A stretch of 18,716 nucleotides of DNA from Solobacterium sp. (GTDB taxonomy: Bacteria; Bacillota_I; Bacilli_A; Erysipelotrichales; Erysipelotrichaceae): NCBI GenBank assembly GCA_017419465.1, contig JAFOLE010000224.1:1-18716 (forward strand), in the 5' to 3' direction. Position numbers and translations under genes: made by a program. Below are positions 6,944 through 14,139 of this stretch, in pieces. Each line of letters starts with the position of its first letter. Within the stretch, counting starts at the first letter, position 1. The notes beneath the pieces are model-generated. The model was not told the origin of the DNA. It did no database searches and saw nothing but the letters and a program-made list of their open reading frames with translations.

Positions 6944-8566
6944 ATGAGTCAGATCGATTTAACAAAGTATGGCATCACAGGCACGAAGGAAATCGTGTAC
7001 AACCCGTCCTATGAACTTCTCTTCAACGAAGAGATGAAGCCGGAACTCACCGGTTACGAAAAGGGACAGCTCACAGAACTTGACGCAGTCAACGTCATGA
7101 CCGGTATCTATACCGGACGTTCCCCGAAGGACAAGTACATTGTCATGGACGAGAACTCCAAGGACACTGTCTGGTGGAACACACCGGAGTATCCGAATGA
7201 CAACCATCCGCTGAGTGAAGAGAACTGGGCGATCCTCAAGGATCTTGCGCTCAAGGAGCTCTCCAACAAGCGTCTGTTTGTCGTCGATGCATTCTGCGGC
7301 GCAAACAAGGACACCCGTATGGCAGTCCGCTTCGTCATGGAAGTCGCATGGCAGGCACACTTCGTAAGAAACATGTTCATCAAGCCGACTGAGGAAGAGG
7401 CCAAGAACTTCGAACCGAACTTCGTTGTTTACACCGCATCCCTTGCGAAGGTCGACAACTATAAGGAAATGGGTCTCAACTCCGCGACTGCGGTTGCCTT
7501 CAACATCACAAGCCGTGAACAGGTTATCCTGAACACATGGTACGGCGGTGAGATGAAGAAGGGCATGTTCTCCATGATGAACTACTACCTCCCGCTCCAG
7601 GGCATCGCATCCATGCACTGCTCCGCAAACACCGATATGGAAGGCAAGAACACTGCAATCTTCTTCGGTCTCTCCGGAACCGGTAAGACAACACTGTCCA
7701 CCGACCCGAAGCGTCTGCTCATCGGTGATGACGAGCACGGCTGGGACGATGAAGGTGTCTTCAACTTCGAAGGCGGCTGCTATGCAAAGGTTATCAACCT
7801 CGACAAGGATTCCGAACCGGATATCTATAACGCAATCCGCCGTGATGCGCTCCTCGAGAACGTTACGGTTGATGCAAACGGAAAGATCGATTTCGCAGAC
7901 AAGAGCGTAACCGAGAACACCCGTGTTTCCTATCCGATCGATCACATCGAGAACATCGTTCAGAAAGTACGTCCGACATCTTCCGGCCCTCAGGCAGAGA
8001 ATGTAATCTTCCTGTCCGCTGATGCATTCGGCGTTCTGCCTCCGGTTTCCATCCTTGATCCGGAACAGACACAGTACTACTTCCTGTCCGGCTTCACAGC
8101 TAAGCTTGCAGGTACAGAGCGCGGCATCACAGAGCCGACTCCGACCTTCAGCGCATGCTTCGGACAGGCATTCCTCGAACTCCATCCGACAAAGTACGGC
8201 GAAGAGCTCGTCAAGAAGATGAAGAAGAGCGGTGCGAAGGCATACCTCGTCAACACCGGCTGGAACGGAACCGGCAAGCGTATCTCCATCAAGGATACCC
8301 GCGGCATCATCGACGCAATCCTGAACGGTGATGTTCTCAAGGCTCCGACCAAGAAGATCCCGTACTTCAACTTCGAAGTACCGACCGAACTTCCGGGCGT
8401 AGACAGCGGCATCCTCGATCCGCGTGACACCTATGCGAACGCTTCCGAGTGGGAAGAGAAGGCAAAGGATCTTGCAGGACGGTTCATCAAGAACTTCCAC
8501 AAGTACGAGACCAACCCGGCAGGCAAGGCGCTTGTCGCAGCTGGACCGAAACTCGACGAGGAGTAA
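6944..8566 (+). CDS. pckA: Phosphoenolpyruvate carboxykinase (ATP)
   Basis: The 540-residue enzyme interconverts oxaloacetate + ATP and PEP + CO2 + ADP. Diagnostic motifs of the ATP-type family are TGIYTGRSPKDK (residues 53-64), MKKGMFSMMNYYLP (204-217), the kinase P-loop GLSGTGKTTLS (242-252), and LLIGDDEHGW (258-267) with the metal-binding aspartates, followed by NFEGGCYAKVINL and NTRVSYPIDHI. Length matches the family (~530-540). Ribosome site AAAGAGG (6932-6938) fits the ATG. It forms a single-gene unit with its own terminator. In fermenting anaerobes this enzyme often runs toward oxaloacetate, making ATP; placement beside an oxaloacetate decarboxylase supports that direction here, by inference. 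Codon choice is strongly biased toward C-ending codons, as in oadA, suggesting high expression. Confidence 0.97.
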   Translation: MSQIDLTKYGITGTKEIVYNPSYELLFNEEMKPELTGYEKGQLTELDAVNVMTGIYTGRSPKDKYIVMDENSKDTVWWNTPEYPNDNHPLSEENWAILKDLALKELSNKRLFVVDAFCGANKDTRMAVRFVMEVAWQAHFVRNMFIKPTEEEAKNFEPNFVVYTASLAKVDNYKEMGLNSATAVAFNITSREQVILNTWYGGEMKKGMFSMMNYYLPLQGIASMHCSANTDMEGKNTAIFFGLSGTGKTTLSTDPKRLLIGDDEHGWDDEGVFNFEGGCYAKVINLDKDSEPDIYNAIRRDALLENVTVDANGKIDFADKSVTENTRVSYPIDHIENIVQKVRPTSSGPQAENVIFLSADAFGVLPPVSILDPEQTQYYFLSGFTAKLAGTERGITEPTPTFSACFGQAFLELHPTKYGEELVKKMKKSGAKAYLVNTGWNGTGKRISIKDTRGIIDAILNGDVLKAPTKKIPYFNFEVPTELPGVDSGILDPRDTYANASEWEEKAKDLAGRFIKNFHKYETNPAGKALVAAGPKLDEE

Positions 8567-8580
8567 TCCACTGATTCATC

Positions 8581-8615
8581 AAAGACGTCTGCACACTGTG
8601 CGGGCGTCTTTCTTT
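8581..8615 (+). terminator. Rho-independent terminator of pckA
   Basis: AAAGACG (8581-8587) pairs with CGTCTTT (8605-8611). The stem continues inward through T-G and C-G pairs to GCACA/TGTGC, leaving almost no loop. The tail is CTTT (8612-8615). Confidence 0.82.
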
Positions 8616-8665
8616 GTATTCCGGCAGAGGATACCGTATGATTTGTGGTGAAAGGAACATCATCT

Positions 8666-9865
8666 ATGAACAATTTTGTATATTATGCACCGACGGAAGT
8701 TGTATTCGGAAAAGGAGCGGAAGAACAGACCGCTTCCCTGGTTTCGAAATACGGAGGATCCCGTGTTGCGGTGATCTATGGCGGCCAGTCCGCAAAAAAG
8801 AGCGGCCTGATCGACCGTATTCTCGAGAACCTTCATACCAGCGGCATTGAAGCGCTGGCGATGGGCGGCGTTGTCCCGAATCCGCTGGTTTCCACAGCCC
8901 GTGAGATGACCGAACAGGCAAAGGTGTTCGGCGCAGATTTCATTCTTGCGGTAGGAGGCGGCAGTGTCATCGATACGGCAAAGGGTGTCGCACACGGTAC
9001 CGCAAACCCGGATCATGATCTCTGGGATTTCTGGAGCGGAACCCCGCTCACAAAGAGTCTGCCGGTCGGCGCGGTTCTTACCATCTCTGCGGCCGGAAGC
9101 GAAATGAGTGATTCCGCGGTCCTGACGAATGATACAGAAGAAAATGTGACAAAGCGTGGTGTCAGCACACCGTTCAACCGCTGCAAATTTGCGGTCATGA
9201 ATCCGGAACTCACCATGACGCTGCCGAAGTATCAGATCGGCGCCGGTGCCGCAGATATCTTCATGCATACATCCGAGCGGTATTTCGGTGCCGTGCAGGG
9301 AAATCATCTGACGGATGAGATCGCGGAAGGTCTCTTCCGCACGATCATCAAGTACGGTCCGCTCGCATACAATGATCCACAGAATTATGAAGCGATGAGC
9401 GAAATGATGTGGTGCAGCAGTATCTCGCATAACGGCATTACCGGCCTTGGCTCAAGCGGAGGCACCGGAAAGGAAGGCGACTGGGCATGTCATCAGCTTG
9501 GCATGGCGATCTCCGCGCTGTATGACTCCACACACGGCGCAACGCTGAGTGCGGTATGGGCGGCCTGGTGTCACTATGTCATGGACAAGGATGTTGCCCG
9601 GTTTGCGCAGTTTGCGCGCAAAGTGTACGGCATCACGGAAGAAGATGACCGGACTGCGGCAGAGGCAGGCATTGCGAAGACCAATGAATTCTTCAAAGCG
9701 CTGGGCATGCCGCTGAACCTGCATGAACTGCTTGGCCATGAAGTGAGTGAAGAGGAAATCGCCGCACTTGCAAAGTCCTGCAGCTGGGATCATAAGCGCA
9801 CCGTCGGATCCTTCCGTGTCCTTGACTACGATGACATGGCAGCGGTATTCCGTCTTGCAAAATAA
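8666..9865 (+). CDS. Iron-containing alcohol dehydrogenase (butanol dehydrogenase/YqhD-like)
   Basis: The 399-residue NAD(P)-dependent group III alcohol dehydrogenase probably reduces an aldehyde to an alcohol during fermentation, in the cytoplasm. It opens with NNFVYYAPTEVVFGKGAEEQ (2-21), typical of the BDH branch. The nucleotide-binding segment is ILAVGGGSVIDTAKG (93-107). Metal-binding residues appear in order: GAADIFMHTSERYF (Asp and His, near 190-203), WACHQLGMAIS (His) and STHGATLS (His), so the Asp-His-His-His site is complete. The ATG at 8666 is chosen over the GTG at 8645 because AAAGGA (8651-8656) is well placed before it and the family starts there. Substrate and NADH/NADPH preference cannot be read from the sequence. 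Confidence 0.93.
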   Translation: MNNFVYYAPTEVVFGKGAEEQTASLVSKYGGSRVAVIYGGQSAKKSGLIDRILENLHTSGIEALAMGGVVPNPLVSTAREMTEQAKVFGADFILAVGGGSVIDTAKGVAHGTANPDHDLWDFWSGTPLTKSLPVGAVLTISAAGSEMSDSAVLTNDTEENVTKRGVSTPFNRCKFAVMNPELTMTLPKYQIGAGAADIFMHTSERYFGAVQGNHLTDEIAEGLFRTIIKYGPLAYNDPQNYEAMSEMMWCSSISHNGITGLGSSGGTGKEGDWACHQLGMAISALYDSTHGATLSAVWAAWCHYVMDKDVARFAQFARKVYGITEEDDRTAAEAGIAKTNEFFKALGMPLNLHELLGHEVSEEEIAALAKSCSWDHKRTVGSFRVLDYDDMAAVFRLAK

Positions 9866-9877
9866 GAGTTGAACGAT

Positions 9878-9907
9878 AAAAAAGGGCAGATCGATGATCT
9901 GCCTTTT
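9878..9907. terminator. Bidirectional terminator between the alcohol dehydrogenase and marR
   Basis: GGCAGATC (9885-9892) pairs with GATCTGCC (9896-9903) around GAT, extended by A-T pairs on both sides. A6 lies on the left and T4 on the right, so it can serve both convergent genes. Confidence 0.82.
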
Positions 9908-9914
9908 GCGTGTC

Positions 9915-10448
9915 TTATTCTTCCGGTTTCGGTGTGTTCAGCTTGCGGACGAGACGCAGGAGTTCTTCCTTTTCTTCTTCCGTAAGATTTGCAAACAGGG
10001 GTTTGATGCGTTCTGCCCGTTCATCGCTGATCTCGTATGCACGTGCTTTTCCGAGTTCACTCAGCGTAATGCGGGTCGCGCGCCGGTCTTCCGGGTCAAT
10101 CGTCCGTTCAATGTAGCCGTCGGACTGCAGTTTCTCGATCAGCTCAGACATGGAGGATGGATTGACATGGAGTTTTTCGGCAAGGTCTTTCTGCCGTGCG
10201 CCGTCTTCATATTCCAGCAGCGTCTGCATGACCTTTTCCCGCGCAAACGGACGGTTTCCGTGGCCGTGATGCGGCGGCATCGGAAACGGGGGATTCCCCG
10301 GTCCGTGCGGACCCTCCATGGGCTGTCCCATGCGGTGACGGGGATGAAACCCGCCGTCCGGGAACTCTTTATGCATGATGGCGCGGCGGAATTCTTTCGG
10401 CAGGCGCATCAGTTCGTCGAATAAGAGAATGTCGGTTGACTGTGACAT
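9915..10448 (-). CDS. MarR-family regulator with His/Gly/Pro-rich insert
   Basis: The 177-residue winged-helix regulator has its HTH at ARQKDLAEKLHVNPSSMSEL (84-103), followed by the wing with DPEDRRATRITLSELG (118-133); the DxxDRR motif is the MarR hallmark. A C-terminal dimerisation helix follows (~140-170). Between the first helix and the HTH (residues 31-68) is an unusual low-complexity stretch with six histidines (35, 38, 48, 60, 61, 63) among many Gly and Pro residues, which might bind metal or be disordered. The gene is divergent from a cyclase-family hydrolase gene and has an ideal AAAGGAGG ribosome site. Paired near-palindromes in the shared intergenic region suggest it represses itself and perhaps the neighbour. 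Confidence 0.9.
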   Translation of the reverse strand: MSQSTDILLFDELMRLPKEFRRAIMHKEFPDGGFHPRHRMGQPMEGPHGPGNPPFPMPPHHGHGNRPFAREKVMQTLLEYEDGARQKDLAEKLHVNPSSMSELIEKLQSDGYIERTIDPEDRRATRITLSELGKARAYEISDERAERIKPLFANLTEEEKEELLRLVRKLNTPKPEE

Positions 10449-10473
10449 ATTGCTTTACCTCCTTTACAATTAA

Positions 10474-10485
10474 TTTGGTACCGAA
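10474..10485. promoter_or_regulatory. Putative MarR operator site 1
   Basis: TTTGGTACCGAA differs by one base from the perfect palindrome TTCGGTACCGAA. It sits just downstream of the marR -10 box, over the expected transcription start. It shares nine bases, GGTACCGAA, with site 2, which lies 49 bp away centre to centre. Confidence 0.6.
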
Positions 10486-10488
10486 CTA

Positions 10489-10517
10489 TTTATAACGGAT
10501 AACTTTACTGGTGTCAA
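10489..10517 (-). promoter_or_regulatory. Promoter of marR
   Basis: On the minus strand TTGACA (10517-10512) and TATAAA (10494-10489) are separated by exactly 17 bases: a perfect -35 and a 5-of-6 -10 box. The two GGTACC sites flank this promoter on each side, an arrangement suited to repression. Confidence 0.8.
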
Positions 10518-10522
10518 TATAT

Positions 10523-10534
10523 TACGGTACCGAA
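10523..10534. promoter_or_regulatory. Putative MarR operator site 2
   Basis: TACGGTACCGAA is a near-palindrome around GGTACC, lying just upstream of the marR -35 box and ahead of the cyclase gene. It repeats the GGTACCGAA core of site 1. Confidence 0.6.
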
Positions 10535-10560
10535 ATAAATAATATGCGAGAGTTTTCTTC

Positions 10561-10590
10561 TTGCATTCCCGTATATGCAGGAAATATAGT
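10561..10590 (+). promoter_or_regulatory. Possible promoter of the cyclase-family gene
   Basis: TTGCAT (10561-10566) and TATAGT (10585-10590) are separated by 18 bases. This puts the transcript start near 10597 and leaves a ~43-base leader holding a perfect hairpin. Confidence 0.45.
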
Positions 10591-10605
10591 TTATTTAACA
10601 GGTAT

Positions 10606-10621
10606 TGCGGCACCTGCCGCA
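10606..10621 (+). other. Leader hairpin just before the cyclase gene ribosome site
   Basis: TGCGGCA (10606-10612) and TGCCGCA (10615-10621) are perfect complements with only two bases between; at least a 5-bp stem should form. It ends about four bases before the AAAGGG ribosome site (10625-10630), so it could influence translation. There is no T tract, so it is not a terminator. Confidence 0.45.
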
Positions 10622-10639
10622 GGGAAAGGGATAATTGTT

Positions 10640-11404
10640 ATGAGTTATAAACTGTGGGACCTCGCATCCGATCTGAAACAGAACTATGAGTGGGTGGAAC
10701 TGTCACATGAACTGAGCCAGGACAGCCCGTACTGGGCAGGAATTCCGGATGGATCTGTCGAAGTATGCAAAACCGTATTTGACTGGGGCAATCCGATGCT
10801 GGAGTGCCTGATCCAGACCTTTAAATTTCCGGGTCAGTTCGGTACGCATATCGATTTCCCGGGACACTTCATCCATGACGGAAAGCTCTCGGAATCCTAC
10901 TCCACGGAAAGCATGGTATATCCGCTCTGTGTGATCGATATCACGGAACAGGTAAAGCAGGATGTGCATTACGCCGTCACTAAGGCGGACATCCAGGCTT
11001 ATGAAGCACAGTACGGTCCGATTCCGGACGGCGCATTCGTTGCGCTGCGCACGGACTGGGCAAAGAACTGGCCGGATATGGACAAACTGTCCGGTATTGC
11101 GGAAGACGGCAGCGAAAACTTCCCGGGCTGGTCGCTGGAAGCCCTGAAGTACATCTATGAAGAGCGCAATGCGGCCGCAAACGGACATGAAGCACTCGAT
11201 ACGGATGCCTCTGCGGAAGCCGCAAAGGCAGGCGATCTTGCCTGTGAGCGCTATGTGCTCGCACAGGGCAAGCTCCAGGTGGAAGTGCTCGACAATCTGG
11301 ATAAGGTAGCCCCGGCTGGCGCGCTGATTCTGGTCATGTGGCCGCGCATCAAAGGTGCGACCGGCATGCCGGTACGTGCCGTTGCGATCACACCGAAAGC
11401 ATAA
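10640..11404 (+). CDS. Cyclase-family metal-dependent hydrolase (kynurenine formamidase/isatin hydrolase-like)
   Basis: The 254-residue protein belongs to the cyclase superfamily (PF04199). The metal motif is GQFGTHIDFPGHF (65-77), which corresponds to the family's HxGTHxDxPxH; H70, D72 and H76 are present, but the first position is Gln rather than His. WVELSHELSQDSPYW (18-32) is the usual N-terminal strand. Family members hydrolyse cyclic or formyl amides such as N-formylkynurenine, isatin or related lactams with Mn2+ or Zn2+; the substrate here is unknown and no tryptophan genes are near. The ATG at 10640 (MSYKLWDL) is preferred over the upstream ATG at 10511, because AAAGGG lies at 10625-10630 and the longer N-terminus would span the putative operator and promoter. 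The gene is divergent from the MarR regulator gene. Confidence 0.85.
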   Translation: MSYKLWDLASDLKQNYEWVELSHELSQDSPYWAGIPDGSVEVCKTVFDWGNPMLECLIQTFKFPGQFGTHIDFPGHFIHDGKLSESYSTESMVYPLCVIDITEQVKQDVHYAVTKADIQAYEAQYGPIPDGAFVALRTDWAKNWPDMDKLSGIAEDGSENFPGWSLEALKYIYEERNAAANGHEALDTDASAEAAKAGDLACERYVLAQGKLQVEVLDNLDKVAPAGALILVMWPRIKGATGMPVRAVAITPKA

Positions 11405-11420
11405 TTCCGGACAAACAGAG

Positions 11421-11452
11421 AACGGGTCCTGTAAACACGCAGGACCCGTTTT
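11421..11452 (+). terminator. Terminator of the cyclase-family gene
   Basis: AACGGGTCCTG (11421-11431) and CAGGACCCGTT (11440-11450) form an 11-bp perfect stem with an eight-base loop, followed by further T residues. Confidence 0.85.
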
Positions 11453-11473
11453 AAAAACGCCGTTTCCGGCGTT
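11453..11473 (-). terminator. Terminator of the signalling operon (minus strand)
   Basis: On the minus strand AACGCCG, a GAAA tetraloop and CGGCGTT form a 7-bp stem (11473-11456) that runs into a T tract (complement of 11453-11457), three bases after the stop codon of the HAD gene. The GNRA loop adds stability. Confidence 0.78.
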
Positions 11474-11475
11474 AA

Positions 11476-11982
11476 TTACAGAATATGAAGTTCCTTCAGC
11501 TGTTCGATGGTATCTTCCGAAGAGGAATGGTTGATGACCGTTCCGCCTTTTTTCTGCCATTCTAGACCGTTCTTGGTATAGTCGTCGATGAGCAGATATT
11601 CCGGACCGAAACAGTAGTTGATTTTTTCTTCCCGCAGGACCGTATTCACAACCACCTTGTCGTTGAGAAATTCTCTTGCCCATTCGATCTTGTCCTGGCC
11701 GGCTTCGGGAATATTACGTTTCGGCTTGGGAACACCGGTGAGAATTTCACACCGGTCGCCGTAGGCATTGTATACAGCTTCAAACATTTCCACCGCACCC
11801 GGCATCGGTTTCAGCCGGCGGTAAAAATGACCGGTATCACGGATCGCATCCCACATTTTTTTGTTGGCTTCGGCAGAGTCATGACCCTGGTGGGGACGGG
11901 GAAGGCCGCAGAGCTCTTCCACTCCTCCGTCAAAGTCTGCCAGTACGCCGTCCATGTCAAAGTATATTTTCTTGATTTCCAT
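11476..11982 (-). CDS. HAD-family 5'(3')-nucleotidase-like phosphatase
   Basis: The 168-residue protein has the HAD catalytic motif I YFDMDGVLADFDGG (7-20), with nucleophile D9 and acid/base D11, motif II at ILTG (80-83), and motif III LLIDDYTKNG (130-139) with D133 and D134. Short length and the DMDGVLADFD form match the 5'(3')-deoxyribonucleotidase group (PF06941), which removes phosphate from nucleoside monophosphates. It is the last gene of a three-gene operon, 11 bases behind the HPt gene, with GGAG placed right after that stop codon. Association with a c-di-GMP phosphodiesterase suggests, but does not prove, a role in clearing the resulting nucleotides or in signalling. Confidence 0.82.
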   Translation of the reverse strand: MEIKKIYFDMDGVLADFDGGVEELCGLPRPHQGHDSAEANKKMWDAIRDTGHFYRRLKPMPGAVEMFEAVYNAYGDRCEILTGVPKPKRNIPEAGQDKIEWAREFLNDKVVVNTVLREEKINYCFGPEYLLIDDYTKNGLEWQKKGGTVINHSSSEDTIEQLKELHIL

Positions 11983-11993
11983 TTCAAGCTCCG

Positions 11994-12365
11994 TTACTGT
12001 TCCTGCGTGAACCGGCGGATTCCATCGACGGCAGTTTCATACATGGTTTTCAGTGCCGCAATCTTCTGCCGGACTTCATCATCGCTGAGTTTCCGTACCG
12101 CACCCGGACGGAATTCCTCAGTGATTTCCGAGGCCGCATTGGAAAGATTCATGAGGCCGAGATTGGCATAGACACCTTTCATGGCGTGTGCCGCCTCAAA
12201 CATGCCGTTTGCGTCAAATGCGTCTGCGGCATTCATGAGATTTTCAAACGATTTGTCATCCAGCAGCTTTACGATGAAGCGGCTGATCAGCATATCATTC
12301 ATCAGTGTTCTGACGGCGGCATCGTAGTCACCGCCGATCTGTTCATACAGTTCTTTCGGCGTCAT
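11994..12365 (-). CDS. Lone histidine phosphotransfer (HPt) protein
   Basis: The 123-residue helical protein has the HPt signature EAAHAMKGVYANLGLMNLSN (58-77), where H60 is the predicted phospho-acceptor and the following K, G and N-L-G match the family. It probably passes phosphate between a hybrid kinase, not present in this window, and a receiver; the receiver encoded directly upstream is the natural partner. The ATG at 12365 is chosen over an overlapping GTG at 12374 because AAGGAG, contained in the end of the upstream gene, is about eight bases ahead of it. Its start thus lies six bases beyond the upstream stop, implying translational coupling. Confidence 0.87.
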   Translation of the reverse strand: MTPKELYEQIGGDYDAAVRTLMNDMLISRFIVKLLDDKSFENLMNAADAFDANGMFEAAHAMKGVYANLGLMNLSNAASEITEEFRPGAVRKLSDDEVRQKIAALKTMYETAVDGIRRFTQEQ

Positions 12366-12370
12366 AATAA

Positions 12371-14062
12371 TCACTCCTTGCGTGTCTCTAAATCTTTACG
12401 AATCAGGGCTTCAAATTCCTCTGCCGGGACCGGCTTTGAAAAGTAGTATCCCTGCACGAATGCACATCCGGCATCCTTTAACAGCCGAAGCTGTTCCTCA
12501 TCCTCAACACCTTCCGCAATGACCGGAACACCGATATATTCGGCAATATCGAGAATCAGTTCGATCATCCGGAAGTCCCGGTTGTTTTCCCGGACATTCT
12601 GGATGAACTTCATATCCATCTTAAGGGCATCGACGGGAAGTGTCGACAGCATATTCAGAGAAGAATAGCCGGAGCCGAAATCATCCATCTCAATTTTGAA
12701 TCCCTTACGGCGCAGCCGCTGTACGACCTGAAGCAGATCATCGGAATTATCCACATAGGCACTCTCCGTGACTTCAAGCAGAAGATCTTCCGGAGAGAGG
12801 TGGTTTGTGTTCACAAGATCCATCAGTGTCTGTTCAAGACCGGCATCGTAGATCTCCTGCCGGGACAGGTTGACAGAGATCGGTACCGTCACACCAAGGC
12901 ACTGTTTCCAGTCCGCGATCTGACGGGCGGCTTCCTTCCAGACATAATGATCCACGATATGAATGAGACCGCTGCGCTCAAACAGGGGGATGAATTTGCC
13001 CGGGGATATCATGCCGAGTTCCGGATGTTTCCAGCGGATCAGTGCTTCTGCGCTGTTGAGGCGCGGAGTATCGCCCTGAATCCTGTACTTCGGCTGATAG
13101 TAGACAAGGAACTGATGTTCCGTGATGGCGCGGTCAAGGTCATTGGTAAGCCGTTCATCCTGCTGTTCTGCCGCATAAACACGGTCGTCATAGACCATGA
13201 GACTGCTGTTGTAGTTGTCTCTCAGCATATTGCAGGCGGTGCGGGCACGGTCCAGCCGCTTTGCGATTGAAAGGTCATGGGTAGACGGGCAGATACCAAT
13301 CCGAACCCGGATCGGTGCACTGTTCGGCACCGTACGGACTGCGTCCTGGACCATCTCAAGCAGCGGCTCATAATTATCGGTATGCGGGAAGAAGAGATAG
13401 AAACTGTCTGCTTCGGCACGGGCAGCCACACCCGGCACATCCTGGATATACTGACGCAGGGCAGAACCGATTGCCCGAAGCAGTGTATTGCCTCCGACCC
13501 GTCCGTACAGTTCATTGAATGAGCGGAACCGGCTGATATTGAGCACACCGATATCCATCGGCGTATCCGGGTTGTCCTCCTGGACATTCCCGCTGAATTT
13601 TACGAAGAACTGACCGGAATAAAGACCGGTAATGGAATCGATCGATGCGGTGTTGATCAGGTCTTTGCCTTCCCGCAGTTCAATGATGCGGTCGATGCGG
13701 GTCAGGATGACTTCATGGAGATCAAACGGTTTGGTGATAAAGTCCGAAGCGCCCAGTTTCAGCGCCCGCAGTTCCGCATCCTTTTCGGAAGTCAGAACAA
13801 CAACCGGAATCTCACCGTAGGTATCCGGATCGTCCTTCATGATTTCCAGTACCTGAAATCCGTCGATATTCGGCATGATCAGGTCCAGAAGAATCATCGA
13901 TAACGTAGCCTTGTGTTCGCGGATATAGGAAAGGGCTTCCTCGCCGTCACAGGCATAGGCTACGTTATAATCGGACACAATGGTACCGAGAAGTTCACGG
14001 TTGATTTCCTGATCATCGACGATCAGAAGATTCCGGTGCTGTCGGTATTCTTTCTTCAGCAT
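12371..14062 (-). CDS. Response regulator with receiver, degenerate GGDEF and EAL domains (c-di-GMP phosphodiesterase)
   Basis: The protein has 563 residues counted from the ATG at 14062. The receiver domain (1-~130) has the acidic pair D16-D17, phospho-acceptor D60 in LLDLIMPNIDG, T91 and K111 (ITKPFD). The GGDEF domain (~140-300) carries EADSF (217-221) instead of GGDEF, so it should not make c-di-GMP, but may bind GTP or only transmit signal. The EAL domain (~305-560) keeps its catalytic residues: EAL at 339-341, N398, EVTES from E430, DDFGSGYSS with D460-D461, K481, E517 and Q537 in QGYYFSKP. Active hydrolysis of c-di-GMP is therefore expected, controlled by phosphorylation. A start at TTG 14071 is possible but lies too close to the GGGAG ribosome site. 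The first gene of an operon with HPt and HAD genes. Confidence 0.93.
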   Translation of the reverse strand: MLKKEYRQHRNLLIVDDQEINRELLGTIVSDYNVAYACDGEEALSYIREHKATLSMILLDLIMPNIDGFQVLEIMKDDPDTYGEIPVVVLTSEKDAELRALKLGASDFITKPFDLHEVILTRIDRIIELREGKDLINTASIDSITGLYSGQFFVKFSGNVQEDNPDTPMDIGVLNISRFRSFNELYGRVGGNTLLRAIGSALRQYIQDVPGVAARAEADSFYLFFPHTDNYEPLLEMVQDAVRTVPNSAPIRVRIGICPSTHDLSIAKRLDRARTACNMLRDNYNSSLMVYDDRVYAAEQQDERLTNDLDRAITEHQFLVYYQPKYRIQGDTPRLNSAEALIRWKHPELGMISPGKFIPLFERSGLIHIVDHYVWKEAARQIADWKQCLGVTVPISVNLSRQEIYDAGLEQTLMDLVNTNHLSPEDLLLEVTESAYVDNSDDLLQVVQRLRRKGFKIEMDDFGSGYSSLNMLSTLPVDALKMDMKFIQNVRENNRDFRMIELILDIAEYIGVPVIAEGVEDEEQLRLLKDAGCAFVQGYYFSKPVPAEEFEALIRKDLETRKE

Positions 14063-14110
14063 ATCGATCAATTCTCCCTGGCTGATGTTGAAATGCGCGG
14101 AATGAGGATG

Positions 14111-14139
14111 ATTATAACCTTACAGACTGCATCTCTTAA
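14111..14139 (-). promoter_or_regulatory. Promoter of the EAL-HPt-HAD operon
   Basis: On the minus strand TTAAGA (14139-14134) and TATAAT (14116-14111) are separated by 17 bases. This is a consensus -10 with a 4-of-6 -35, about 50 bases ahead of the start codon. Confidence 0.7.

Noticed and set aside
6959..8500. 513-residue open frame on the minus strand opposite pckA
   Set aside because: It mirrors pckA almost exactly, has an implausible Cys/Val/Leu-rich composition and no ribosome site; the strong codon bias of pckA keeps the opposite frame free of stops.
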